Of a stretch of 64,000 nt of DNA, positions 46,652 through 57,824 are shown in pieces. Every line of letters begins with the position of its first letter. The first letter of the stretch is position 1. Source of the DNA: Phycomyces blakesleeanus NRRL 1555(-) (Eukaryota > Mucoromycota > Mucoromycetes > Mucorales > Phycomycetaceae); contig NW_017265148.1 of NCBI RefSeq assembly GCF_001638985.1, forward strand, positions 637,367-701,366, written 5' to 3'. The notes beneath the pieces are model-generated. The model ran no database searches. It was not told the DNA's origin and was given only the letters and a program-made list of their open reading frames with translations. The translations under genes and the position numbers were made by a program.

Positions 46652-49025
46652 ATGCTTTCACGCCTTAGCCAGATCGGACAACGATCGGCAAAAGATGCAG
46701 GCATGCGTACAATCACCAGACGATGCATTCCCGAGAATGGAAGTCTACTTAACAACACTCGATTCAGCACTCGCCGTTTCTCATCCGAGAAGAAGCCTGA
46801 ACAAAAGCCTAAAGACGACGAAGGCAAACCATTTAACGTGCCTAAGGGTTTCGAAGGCTTTTTTGGGAAGGGTGCTGGGGCTGAGGCAAAGCGATCTGCC
46901 GATGAAGCTGCAAAACAACACAGTAAGCGATCTGCCGAAGAAATCCCTAAACCACCAAAGAACAGCTCTACCGGAGGAAGCAACGGCGGAAATGGAAGCA
47001 GTAACGGGAATAACAAAACCCCCGAGATTCAAATTACTACTAACACTGTGTTGGGTACTGCAATTGGTTCCTGGCTTGTTTGGAAGCTGGTGGCACCTGC
47101 AGACAATTCTCGTGAAGTAACCTGGCAGGCATTCAGAAACCAATTACTTGACAAGGGTCTTGTTGACAAACTTGTTGTCTTGAACCGCAACCTTGTTCGA
47201 GTCCACCTTAACCCTGGCGCCGGATCTCTTGGTGTATCGCCTCAACAGACATTTTATTTCACAATTGGCTCAGTCGACAGCTTTGAACGTTCTCTTGAAG
47301 AAGCTCAGAATGAATTGGGTATCCCCTCGAACGAGCGTATTCCTGTATCTTACCGTGACGAAATTAGCCTCGGAAACACCCTTCTCCATTTTGCGCCTAC
47401 TCTGATTCTGGTCGGTGTGCTTTACTACATGACCAAACGTGGTCCTGGAGGTGGTGGACAAGGCGGTATCTTTGGCATCGGTAAGAGCAAGGCAAAGATG
47501 TTCAACCAGGAGACAGACGTCAAGGTGAAATTCAAGGACGTAGCTGGTGCAGATGAGGCCAAGGAAGAAATTATGGAGTTTGTCAAGTTCTTGAAGAACC
47601 CTGCTCTCTACGAGCGTTTAGGTGCTACAATCCCCAAGGGTGCTATCCTTTCTGGTCCCCCTGGTACCGGTAAGACTCTGTTGGCAAAGGCAACCGCTGG
47701 TGAGGCTGGTGTTCCTTTCTTGAGCGTGTCTGGTTCTGAATTTGTGGAGATGTTTGTTGGCGTGGGTCCTTCGCGTGTCCGCGACCTGTTTGCGACTGCT
47801 AAGAAGAACGCTCCGTGTATTATCTTTGTTGATGAAATTGATGCAATCGGAAAAGCCCGTGGTAAGGGTGGGCAAATGGGTGGTAATGATGAACGTGAGA
47901 GCACTCTCAACCAGCTTTTGGTTGAGATGGATGGTTTTGCCTCGAATCAGCATGTAGTGGTCTTGGCCGGTACTAACCGCCCTGACGTCCTTGACCCTGC
48001 ATTGATGCGCCCTGGCCGTTTCGATCGTCATATCGCAATCGACCGCCCCGATATTGCCGGCCGTGCTCAGATATTCATTGTCCATTTAAAGCCCATCAAG
48101 ACAAGTGAAAACATGGAACAACTTTCTCGCAAGTTAGCTGCGCTCACTCCTGGATTTTCCGGTGCTGATATACATAATGTCTGTAACGAGGCTGCTCTTA
48201 TTGCTGCTCGTTACCACAAGGATGAGGTTCAAGAAGCCGACTTTGAGCAAGCCATTGAACGTGTTATTGCTGGTCTAGAAAAGAAGTCGCGTGTTTTGTC
48301 TCCAGAAGAAAAGAAGACTGTGGCCTACCATGAAGCTGGACATGCCGTTGCTGGCTGGTATTTGCAACATGCTGACCCTCTTCTCAAGGTCTCCATTATT
48401 CCCCGCGGTGTTGCTGCCCTTGGATATGCTCAATATCTGCCCAAAGATCAGTATCTTTATTCCGAGAAGCAGCTGTCGGATCGTATGTGTATGACTCTTG
48501 GTGGCCGTGTTGCAGAGCAAATATTCTTTGACACAATCACAACCGGTGCAAGTGACGATCTCCAAAAGGTCACCAAGATTGCTTATGCCCAAGTAACCAC
48601 TTACGGTATGAACACCAAGGTTGGACCTTTGTCTTTCCATGATCCTTCTCAGGAACAGCAATTCCAGAAGCCTTACTCTGAGCAGACTGGCGCCTTGATT
48701 GACGACGAGGCTCGTCGTCTGATCACAGATGCTTATAAGCGTACTGTTGACTTGTTGACAGAAAAGAGAGGTGATGTAGAAAAGGTGGCACAGTTACTAT
48801 TGGAGAAAGAGGTCATTACACGTGAAGATGTGGAAAACTTGCTGGGCAAGCGTCCATTTGTGGAGAAGACAGTCTATGATGAATATGTTCGCAAGAAGGT
48901 AACAAAGAAAAAAATTAAACATAATTGATATTGATATTAATATCATTGTTTTTACTTGTGCACAAAAGGTCATTGCTCCCCCTACTACTACTACAGATAA
49001 TACACCCGAAACACCTGTCTTATAG
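46652..49025 (+). CDS. AFG3: Mitochondrial m-AAA protease (FtsH/AFG3L2-type)
   Basis: Two exons, 46652-48898 and 48969-49025, 767 aa. The start is the ATG before [16 protein letters not shown], an Arg/Ser-rich mitochondrial presequence; the frame is open upstream but has no ATG. Two membrane spans flank a small intermembrane domain (about 133-148 and 245-262). The AAA+ ATPase shows Walker A GPPGTGKT (about 335), Walker [12 protein letters not shown] (about 390) and the second-region-of-homology RPGRFDR (about 453). The M41 metalloprotease has HEAGH (about 560) with the downstream TGASDDL. It degrades misfolded inner-membrane proteins and processes MrpL32-type substrates. Whether it is the Yta10 or Yta12 orthologue cannot be settled by eye; the Gly/Asn/Ser linker near residue 110 is like Afg3/Yta10. 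It ends 69 bp from UTP15 (convergent). Confidence 0.93.
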
Positions 49026-49094
49026 ATAATGAATGAGAGGATTTAATCAATAGGATTTTTGAGATTTTTGTATTTTTATTAAAATTTACGTTTT

Positions 49095-50983
49095 TTATGA
49101 AGAGACACGGGTGGGAGTGGTGGTTGGGGCTGGGGCTGGGGCTAATGCAGCGGCATTGCTGCTGACGCCCGAGCGAGTGAAAAGCATATCGAGAGCAGCA
49201 ATAGTTTGGGTGAGATCTTTTTGGAAACTGATTTCTTGTTTGACCTTGGTTGACAATTGCTTCATAAGATCGTCGATCAAAGGAGACTGTCCAAAAACAA
49301 GTGTGTAGACGTCTAGTATTATTAAAAGTATTAGTAAATATTTATGTGTGGAGCCTATATTCACAGCTTACCAATCACAACATCAGCAACATCTACAATT
49401 AGTTTTGTGTATCTGGGATTGTGAACGTTTTTAACCAAAAAGCGCACCAAGGGTTCGAGCGAAACATCATCTCGACCTGTGATTGCTCTCTTAAGTCCAT
49501 CACGATGGATAAGCTCTTGCAAAAGAGCCACAACCACCACAGTTGATTTTGTACTTGTTCGCAACACTTCGTCAAGTGCATTACCATATTGGAATTTTTT
49601 CAATAATTGGTCGTATTTGCTTAATCTGTTCTGTCTCTTGTATTCTACCGCAAAATCATCCTACGAGTCCACGCAGATGTTTATATTAGTCTCAAGGCTT
49701 AAGAGCTCAAAATCAAACAATTCAATATACCTGTTCTGCCCCTGTCTGCCCACGCATAAAGTACTTGTAGGTACCATCCCGAATATATTCTTGTTGTTTC
49801 TTCTTGGTCACTGATTCCGAAGACTTAACCTGGCGCTGGCGAATTGACAGTAAACCATTGGCCATACCAGCAACAAGATGTGTGTCGTTGGGCGAAAGAG
49901 CAACACTAAGGACAGGTGCTGGATACTTTACGCTGTGAACAACCTTGTAATCCTGAACATTGTAAACCTTGACATGCTGATCAAGTGAACCAGTAATAAG
50001 ACGTGAAGCAGATCCATCAAAGCACATGCTGGTAATGGTCTTTTGATGGTTTGACACTTCGTGCATGCATCTTCCACCAGACAACAGATCCCAAACCTTG
50101 AGGGTAGGTCCTCCAGCGGATACAACAGCACCTCCTCCGGGGTACATCAGCACACTCTCTACGGGTGCACCATGGCGCATAGTCATCGCACATCCATTTT
50201 GTCGAGTATCCCACAATTTGACCGTCTGATCGTATGAGCCTGTCAAAATAAGGTTGGGGTTGTCTTGACTAACTTGACCTGTCCGAACATAATCCTCGTG
50301 CTCTTCGAATACATTGATGCTCTTTTCACTTGGAATATCCCACAGGCGAACAGTACGATCGTCTGATGCGGAGAGAATATTTGTCTTGTTTGATGAGAAT
50401 TGGGCAACATGCACAGGCCTATTATACCAATCCAAACATCCAATAGTGGTTATTTCTCCTTTGCTCTTCTTTTTTTTCGTCTTCAATTCTCATTGATCAA
50501 GAATCTTACATGGTGTGTTCACGGAATGTACGAAGAATAGCGCGGGAGTTGACGTCAAACAATTGTACAAGACCAGTGCCATCACCGGCTACAATTAGCT
50601 TTCCGTCTGGGCGGAAACATGCTGAATAGGCAATATCTTTGAATCGTGAAATCGTCTTTTTAGGCTGATGTGTCTTTGACGAGTAGATCTGGACACGTGC
50701 TGATGCAGTGACAGCGAAATCAAAGGGTGCAACTGGTGAGAAGTATATGGATGAGACGCTTGCATACTCTTTGATGAGGATCGGTGACTAATGGGTAATG
50801 TTTTATTGTATTTTCAAGTTTATTTTTATTTTAGCATTTAAACTTTCAAATATTCTTGTTCTTGCTCCTCCTCCTCTCCTTCTTCTTCTTTACCTTGAAG
50901 CGTCTCCAGTATTTAGCCTCTGAGGACTTTTTTGATAGTACTTTTGGGTACTTCTTTACAACGACTTTTTGATAATCTCCCAT
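49095..50983 (-). CDS. UTP15: U3 snoRNP / t-UTP subunit UTP15
   Basis: Five exons: 50983-50894, 50787-50510, 50418-49731, 49660-49372, 49312-49095; 520 aa, the normal length. It begins MGDYQKVVVKKYPKVLSKKS. WD40 repeats fill residues 40-340, for example NILSASDDRTVRLWDIPSEK, LILTGSYDQTVKLWDTRQ and RLITGSLDQHVKVYNVQDYK. The C-terminal helical UTP15 domain (about 385-490) has YKRQNRLSKYDQLLKKFQYG and ALDEVL. The protein is part of the UtpA complex that starts 90S pre-ribosome assembly and supports rDNA transcription. An Ala/Pro-rich tail (PAPAPTTTPTRVSS) is unusual but harmless. It is divergent from NOP2. Confidence 0.93.
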
Positions 50984-52258
50984 ATTTTTTTATTTTCGTT
51001 CTATACAGTCTATATTAAATAAAAGGGAAATAGCAACAAGTCCAAGGTTGACCAAGAGGGCGGAAAAAGAAAAAACACTTTGACCAAATTTTTTTTCTCC
51101 TTGTCAGAAAGACTGTGACTTTGTAACGTGGCTGGGTTTTTGATGCTGAGAGAATGACTTTTTTCCTTTCATTTTTTTTTATTTGAGACGTTCCTGATGG
51201 ATTAAGATTTTAATTCATTTTTCTAAAAACCCTATGAAAGTCCAATTGCTTTTTACCTTTTTATGGTAGTGTAAGGGAAGTGGTCACCTTTTAAGTATAT
51301 ATATATATTTTTTTAGAAAATTGGTTATGGTGTATTTTTCTTATACACAGTAAAAAACAATTGGACTCCGATCGTTTTCTTCAAGACCTAAAGTGTTGTT
51401 GGAAATGCCAAAACTGAATATATCATCAGTTTACCTTGTTAATAAATAGTTTCTCTACAAAGTAAACTGACAACATATTTGGTTTTGACATTTCCGACAA
51501 CACTTTTTAGGCCTTGAAAAAACGCGATGTTCGAATCTAATAGCAGAGGAATAGAAATATTGGCCCTCGATTATTCATTTCATATGGCAGACTGAGAGAA
51601 TCGATGCCCTAATATAGTAATATTATGTCGTACCCGGTGTTTGAAACATATTTTGTTGTGAGTATATGACACTGTGACTGCATAAAATTCAATATTTGGG
51701 ATTTTTCTTAAGTTTGCGGGTATTTAATCCCATTTTCTTAGACCGATATTTGAAATATAAAAATTAGCCCAAAATTCAAAATTCCTGATTTAAAAGAAAA
51801 TACACCATAGTTAAAGTTTAAAGTCGTGCTCTCAAAACTGGTGCCTGAATATAATGATAGGACCTACTTTATAATTCTCAAGTATGGAAAAGAAACGGCA
51901 AACTACAAACAGTTTTGTAATTTATATAATAGGTATACCTGTAAAAGGACTAAATGTAAACCTTCTCTTACATACATACATCTATTAATGTGTTTATATT
52001 GTAAAATAGTATAAACAAGATACTGTTTCTCAGGAAAAAGAAAAGAACCGAAGCAAAAAAAAAAGTTACCAAAGCCACTCAAGAACCTCTTATGTGACTT
52101 CTTATCTTACTAGATGAGACTTGCTAATCCTAGCTCTTTCATTTTAGCCTTTTTTTTACGACAGCATTTTTTTTTGAATTTTATTTTAATTTTATTTTAA
52201 TTATTATTTATTTATTCCTGTCTTCTCTTAATACATAAATAATTACAAAAGACAAAAA
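50984..52258. other. Divergent intergenic region UTP15/NOP2 with repeat relics
   Basis: 1275 bp. The middle (51375-51810) is a repeat: hairpin copy 2 (51375-51522), then sequence shared with 27969-28040 and with 29395-29560. Promoter sites for both genes must flank this insert. No gene is seen; the frame at 51826-52014 has no family features. Confidence 0.6.
51375..51522. repeat. Hairpin repeat, copy 2
   Basis: Inverted arms of about 43 nt (AAAGTGTTGTTGGAAATGCC and its near complement in the right arm). About 75% similar to copy 1 at 27822-27968, and both are followed by TAATAGCAGAGGA and AGAAATATTGGCCCTC. Confidence 0.75.
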
Positions 52259-54420
52259 ATGGGATATAAAGCAAAAAACAAGCAAGCTCCTCCTGCTCCT
52301 CTCGAGCCAGTCAAGTATGACAAGCCCAGAAAGAGAGGAAGAGGTCAGAAGAAACCCGAGATCAAGCGTAAGAGAAACCAGGAAGAAGAACCTAGCGTGA
52401 TCAACAAGAAGCAAAAGGGTACCAATCCTTCAGCAAAGGTCGAAAAAAAGACAAAGAAGACTGTCGAGGTCATTGACTCTGAAGGAGAAGATCTCTGGGA
52501 TAATGCCGCCTCAGGATCCGATGACGATGACGAAGATTTAGACGATGAGTTTGATGACGAAGAAGACGAAGAAATGGAGGGATTGGATGTGTTCCCCAAG
52601 GCCGACGTTGACTTTCTTGGATCTGGATCCGAGGCCGAAGTCGATGAAGAAGATGAGGACGAAAACTCTGATGAAGAAGACGATGAAGATATCGCAGAGG
52701 TAATTAATGAATTGTGTACTTGGTTTGTGCATGAAAATATTCACATTCTTTCTTTTTTGCTTGTTTTTTTTTCGTTATAGGGTGAAGGTCTTGATGAACG
52801 TAAATCTCGCAAGATCGAAGCTCGTAAAGCCCGTGAGGCTGCTATGGCCGAGGCTGAATTGTTAGACTCTACTATGCAAACCAATATTCAGGGCGAGACT
52901 GAGCTTTACGAACTTCCCGACGAAGACGAACCTGAATTAATGACCGATGTTGCAGCTGTCAACCAGCGTATCCAGGAAGTCGTTAATGTTCTCAATAACT
53001 TTAAAGAATTGCGCGACCCTTCAAAGTAAGATAATAAGCAAGAAACGGGTTACTGGATTATTACTTGCTTATTAATGTGTGCACTGGCATTCTTTTTATT
53101 TCTTTTTTGCTAACTCTTAGGTCTCGTCAGGACTACATGGATCGTTTGATTAAGGATATTGCTCAATACTACGGTTACTCTCATTTTTTGGCCGAGAAGC
53201 TTTGCGGTCTCTTCCCTGTTTCAGAAGCTATCGAATTTTTCGAGGCTAACGAGGTTCCCCGTCCCGTTACTATCCGTACAAATACTCTCAGAACTCGTCG
53301 TCGTGATCTTGCTCAGGCCCTGATCAACCGTGGTGTTAACCTTGACCCCATTGGCAAGTGGAGTAAGGTCGGTCTCCAGATCTTTGATTCCCAGGTGCCT
53401 ATTGGTGAGTAGTGCTTATTTTTATAATGAAAGAAGAAAGGATTGCAAGACAATATATGATGTATAGTGATTAAAATGTGTTTTGTTTTATAATTACTAG
53501 GTGCTACCCCCGAATACCTTGCTGGACACTATATGCTCCAAGCTGCATCTTCATTCTTGCCCGTTATGGCTTTGGCACCTCAGCCTAACGAGCGTGTGTT
53601 GGATATGGCATCAGCTCCCGGTGGTAAGACTACCTACATTGCTGCTCTCCAAAAGAACACCGGTATGGTATTTGCCAACGATGCCAGCAAGGATCGTTTA
53701 AAGAGTTTGGTGGCCAACATTCACCGTATGGGCGTTAAGAACGCTGTTGTGTGCAACTATGACGGTCGTGAGTTCCCCAAGGTTGTCGGTGGTTTCGATC
53801 GTGTTTTACTCGATGCTCCTTGTTCCGGAACCGGTGTTATTTCCAAGGATCCTGGCGTGAAGATCAACAAAACAGAAAAGGACTTTGTCGACATTCCTTT
53901 CCTCCAGAAGCAGTTGATTCTTAGCGCAATCGACTCTGTAGATGCCAAGTCCAAAACTGGTGGATATATTGTTTACTCTACATGTTCGGTTGTTGTCGAG
54001 GAAAACGAGGCAGTTGTTAACTATGCATTGAGCAAGCGTCCCAATGTAAAGTTGGTATCTACTGGCCTTGATTTCGGCAAAGAGGGCTTCACAGCATTCC
54101 GTGGAAAGAACTTCCACCCTACCTTGAAGATGACTCGCAGATTCTATCCTCACGTACACAACATGGACGGTTTCTACGTCGCGAAATTCAAGAAAATGAG
54201 CAACAAATTCGAAGACAAGAAGGACAAGAAGGAAAATAGAGAGAATGGTGAAGATGAGGATGATGATCCCAATGACTACACTGGATTCAACGACGAAGAG
54301 GATCTTGAGCTTATCGATGAGTCCAAGACCAAGCTGCGGAAGAAGAAGGGAATTCCTACTCATGCTGGAAAGCCAAAGCCAGCGTCGACTGAGGAGAATG
54401 AATCAGAAAAGACCGAATAG
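52259..54420 (+). CDS. NOP2: rRNA (cytosine-C5) methyltransferase NOP2
   Basis: Four exons: 52259-52699, 52781-53025, 53121-53404, 53501-54420; 629 aa. The N-terminus is basic (nucleolar targeting; [19 protein letters not shown]), then strongly acidic (about 75-147). The NOP2/Sun core spans about 240-530: [18 protein letters not shown], the SAM-binding [18 protein letters not shown] (about 356), [15 protein letters not shown] (about 427) and the catalytic-cysteine motif [12 protein letters not shown] (about 483). It methylates C2870-type cytosine of 25S rRNA and is needed for 60S assembly in the nucleolus. The tail is charged (Lys/Glu). Conserved catalytic residues are intact. It is head to head with UTP15. 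Confidence 0.96.
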
Positions 54421-54707
54421 ACTTAGAATAAAAAGAATAAAAATAAAAAGAAATACTGCCACGCAAAAGCATTCCCACAAAAGCACGCAAAATCATCAAA
54501 GAAATTCCTTCCCCCTCCCCTCATCCTCCTCTTCCTCATCAAAAAATAATCGGAAGTCCTTGCCAGTTCCAAGCAAGAAAAGAAGAAGAAAAACAATGGC
54601 TGGTTCTATATAATTAATATAATTATTATTATTTTCATACAAAAAAAAACCTTTCTTTGCATTCAATAAAAATCAAATAAATAAAATAGCAGCACTACTG
54701 AAGAGCA

Positions 54708-54932
54708 TTTAATTTTTTAATTTTTTAATTTTTTAATTTTTAATTTTTTAATTTTTTAATTTTTAATTTTTTAATTTTTTAATTTTTTAATTTTTCATTT
54801 TAATTTTTTAATTTTTAATTTTTTAATTTTTAATTTTTTAATTTTTAATTTTTTAATTTTTAATTTTTTAATTTTTAATTTTTTAATTTTTAATTTAATT
54901 TTTATTTTTAGTTTTAGTTTTAGTTTTAGTTT
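54708..54932. repeat. TTTTTAAT/TTTTTTAA minisatellite grading into TTTTAG
   Basis: About 190 bp of 7-8-nt A/T units (ATTTTTTA and ATTTTTA alternating), then about 26 bp of TTTTAG units. Pure A/T composition; likely unstable in length. Confidence 0.9.
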
Positions 54933-55103
54933 TGGTTTATTTCAAATACAAAACAGTAAATACACACAAAATATACATATATAAAGGTTATTATGATTAT
55001 TATAATAATGATAATGATAGCGAGAGCAACTTAAAAGAGCAACAATGACAATGATAATGATAATAAAAATAAAGGGCTTTGATACAATGGGAAAAAAAGA
55101 ACC

Positions 55104-55137
55104 TGTTTGTTTGTTTGTTTGTTTGTTTGTTTGTTTT
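55104..55137. repeat. TGTT tetranucleotide microsatellite
   Basis: About eight tandem TGTT units. Confidence 0.9.
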
Positions 55138-55371
55138 TATACACATGTGGGAAGATGGGGCTTTGAAGATAAAAATAAGACAATAAAGGGAGAGAAGTTA
55201 AAAAGGGAAAGAAAAGAAAGAGGGGAGGGGGTTGCATTGTTGTGTTATTGAAAGAAATTCACAAAAATAAATGAAACAGATTAATAAATAAATAAATAAA
55301 GGAAAAAATAATTGTACATATAATCTGAACAAGAAGTTATACAGATTTCATTGCCAATATATATATATTGG

Positions 55372-55842
55372 TCAAACTGTTGCATTAGAATCGATTTTTG
55401 ATGGAGTACTTGAGGTATCAATATCAATATCAATGGACTGTACAGAAGATGTGGCTGTGATGCCTTGTAGTTTTTGTTTTCGAAGATGTTTGGAGAGTAA
55501 GGCCATTTGTTCGCTTTGAGAAACGCGCTCCAATTGGGCTTGAACATCAGGATTCTGGTGATAAAACCGACTTGTGTGTCTTTCTGGGATGGAAGTTATT
55601 TGGTACTCTGCTTCTAAGGATTTTTCACACAGATCGACTGCTATGGGAGAAGTTAAAACCGGTTTTTGCCATGGAATAGGTTGTTCTTTTTGTGAGCTGT
55701 GATCTGTTTGCCTGGGACTTTCATGTTCTGACGAGAACCAACAGGTAAAGCTAGATGCTTTCGGAAGTATGATATTTAATGACTCTCTGCATCTATGTCT
55801 ACTGGCTAATAAGCGCTTCATTCTAGAGTCGTTTCCAAACAT
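55372..55842 (-). CDS. Small hypothetical protein, 156 aa
   Basis: Open frame from the ATG at 55842 (MFGNDSRMKRLLASRHRCRE). The sequence is of mixed composition, not low complexity, with a basic N-terminus, Ser/Thr- and Pro-containing middle (SSEHESPRQTDHSSQKEQ), a helical stretch (QAQLERVSQSEQMALLSKHL then RKQKLQG) and a Ser/Thr/Asp tail. The bases just before the ATG read CTTCAG, so an upstream intron or non-coding exon is possible. No family is recognised. It ends convergent to NOP2 with 951 bp between. Confidence 0.5.
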   Translation of the reverse strand: MFGNDSRMKRLLASRHRCRESLNIILPKASSFTCWFSSEHESPRQTDHSSQKEQPIPWQKPVLTSPIAVDLCEKSLEAEYQITSIPERHTSRFYHQNPDVQAQLERVSQSEQMALLSKHLRKQKLQGITATSSVQSIDIDIDTSSTPSKIDSNATV

Positions 55843-56797
55843 CTGAAGTTGAATAAAAGAATACAATAATAGTGTGGAAAAAAGATAGAAACGGAAAAGG
55901 ACAAAGAGAGAAAGAGAGACCTACGAAGAGAGATAGAGGTTCGCTTATTATATATTGGATATTTCTGACAGTGATTTGGGGTGGGGGGGTTTTGAAATAG
56001 AATTTTTGCGTCACAAAAATCGAGTAAAATTTCACTAGATATATTTATATGAAAGAAATAATTTTTATTTTCTATAGTGAATAAATACATTAAATAATTA
56101 AATAATTAAATAATTAATTGATTGATTGAATGATAATGATATTGGTAATGATAATGATAATGATAATATATATACATTACTAACAAGTTATACAATAACG
56201 CATGTTAATTTTACTAGCATTTTAAACGCTTATATATATATATATTAAAATAATCTGCAAGTTTAGATCTAAAAAAAGATAATTATATATATAGAACATT
56301 TGTATTATGTATTATATATATATAGCAAGTTGCCAAGACTCAGATCACAATAATTTGTTTGTCCATTTACGTTATATTAGCCGTCCACAGCAAATATTAT
56401 AATATATATATCTAATTATATATTTGTGATGTTTAATAAGATTAGATAAATTTATACATGTATTTATGATTGCCCAATAAAGGAAATTATAAAGAGAAAA
56501 ATAGAATACGATGGAAGACAAGGACTAAACAATGTAGAAATAAAATAAAAAATAGAATTGTTATGTATTTATTAGTCTTGTTCACCAATACATATCTATC
56601 GATTTCGGAGTGTAAGCAATACTGTCCGTAATTACCGGAGGGATATTTACCTCCTTAAAAAACTCCAATGCATTTTTCTCTCCCTCTCTATATTTTCTAC
56701 GCTTGTATAAATTTATATATATGTGCGTGTGTATGTACTGAGATACACAACACCCAAAAATATATATACACAGTTAATGCATTGCATCAATTAACCT

Positions 56798-56831
<34 letters not shown>

Positions 56832-57824
56832 AAAAGAAAGTCCAAGCAGCTGGAATTCCTATATCAATTAAAGGAACCTGGATTCTTGCATTACACAGAT
56901 CTACAATGCTATGTTATTAATGAACTAGTGTGTATTGATCAATTGTAGTGTTTTACTCTTTGAAAAGAAAATAATTATCAGCAAGGCACAATGACGGCAA
57001 TGGCTGTTCGATACAGTGGTTGATTCAAAGGATATATTACCCTGTTTTTGTTTTAAAAAAATAAAAATGCCATGTACTTTACCGTCAAGGACATCTTCAT
57101 TCTTTTTTTTTGTGTCTGTCCTTACAAATTATCAATAAATACAATGTTGATACTTATATTAATGTATCTCAACAACTCACGCATACATGTACGTATGTTC
57201 CCCTTCACACATAAATGTGTATATGTATTAACATGCTTTAATATTATTAAAATGTTGGCAAGATTTAAAGATGTTATATATATATATTATGATTATAGCC
57301 ACTAACCCATTCTTTATTAATTGACTGAATAGCTAATATATATTGGTAAATATAATGGTAATTGTGCTTTGAGAATTTAAATATAAAAGGTATACGGTAT
57401 ATAAAGCCAAGAACATTGAAATAAATGGCATTTATGACGGCCATCTATATTCCCTTCATGTTTAACAATATAATAATAATTATAATACAAAGTACACGAT
57501 TTTTTTTATATTGTTTTTTGGTTCAAGCCGTTGGTCCTTTTGAAATTTTAGGTTGTGATGTGGGGATGACCCGAATCATCTAACAACAGCCCAGTTCCAA
57601 TAGATTCTCAAGATCAATCAAACAATAAGCATCAGTTTTTTTTCTCTAAGCATTACCCGCTATCATGTAACATCTCGAATATAATTCTCGTCACCTAAAC
57701 CTTTGTTAAGGTCCAAAGTACTTCAACCAAACTTATCGATGGCAATAATAGTTACATGTCTATGCGAAGAAGTGCATATAATCATGTGAATCTAGATTAA
57801 ATTGAAGATTGAAAAAAAAGTAAA
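55843..57824. other. AT-rich region without supported genes
   Basis: About 2 kb of AT-rich DNA with many TA microsatellites and ATTAAATA-type repeats (56080-56120). Open frames are Tyr/Ile-rich translations of repeats. No gene is seen. Confidence 0.55.

Larger units (their letters stand above)
54421..55371. other. Convergent intergenic region with minisatellites
   Basis: 951 bp between the 3' ends of NOP2 and a minus-strand hypothetical gene. It is dominated by a TTTTTAAT-type minisatellite and a TGTT repeat. No gene is seen. Confidence 0.6.

Noticed and set aside
47618..48085. 155-aa frame antisense to the m-AAA protease gene (also 46636-47016 and 47608-47910)
   Set aside because: Mirror frames of a strongly coding exon; no family features.
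53806..54363. 185-aa minus-strand frame
   Set aside because: Shadow of NOP2 exon 4.
54708..54932. CRISPR-like regular repeat
   Set aside because: Units are 7-8 nt, A/T only and without spacers; eukaryotic minisatellite.
57518..57532. tRNA B-box-like GGTTCAAGCC
   Set aside because: No A box or cloverleaf could be formed around it; no tRNA gene was found in the window.
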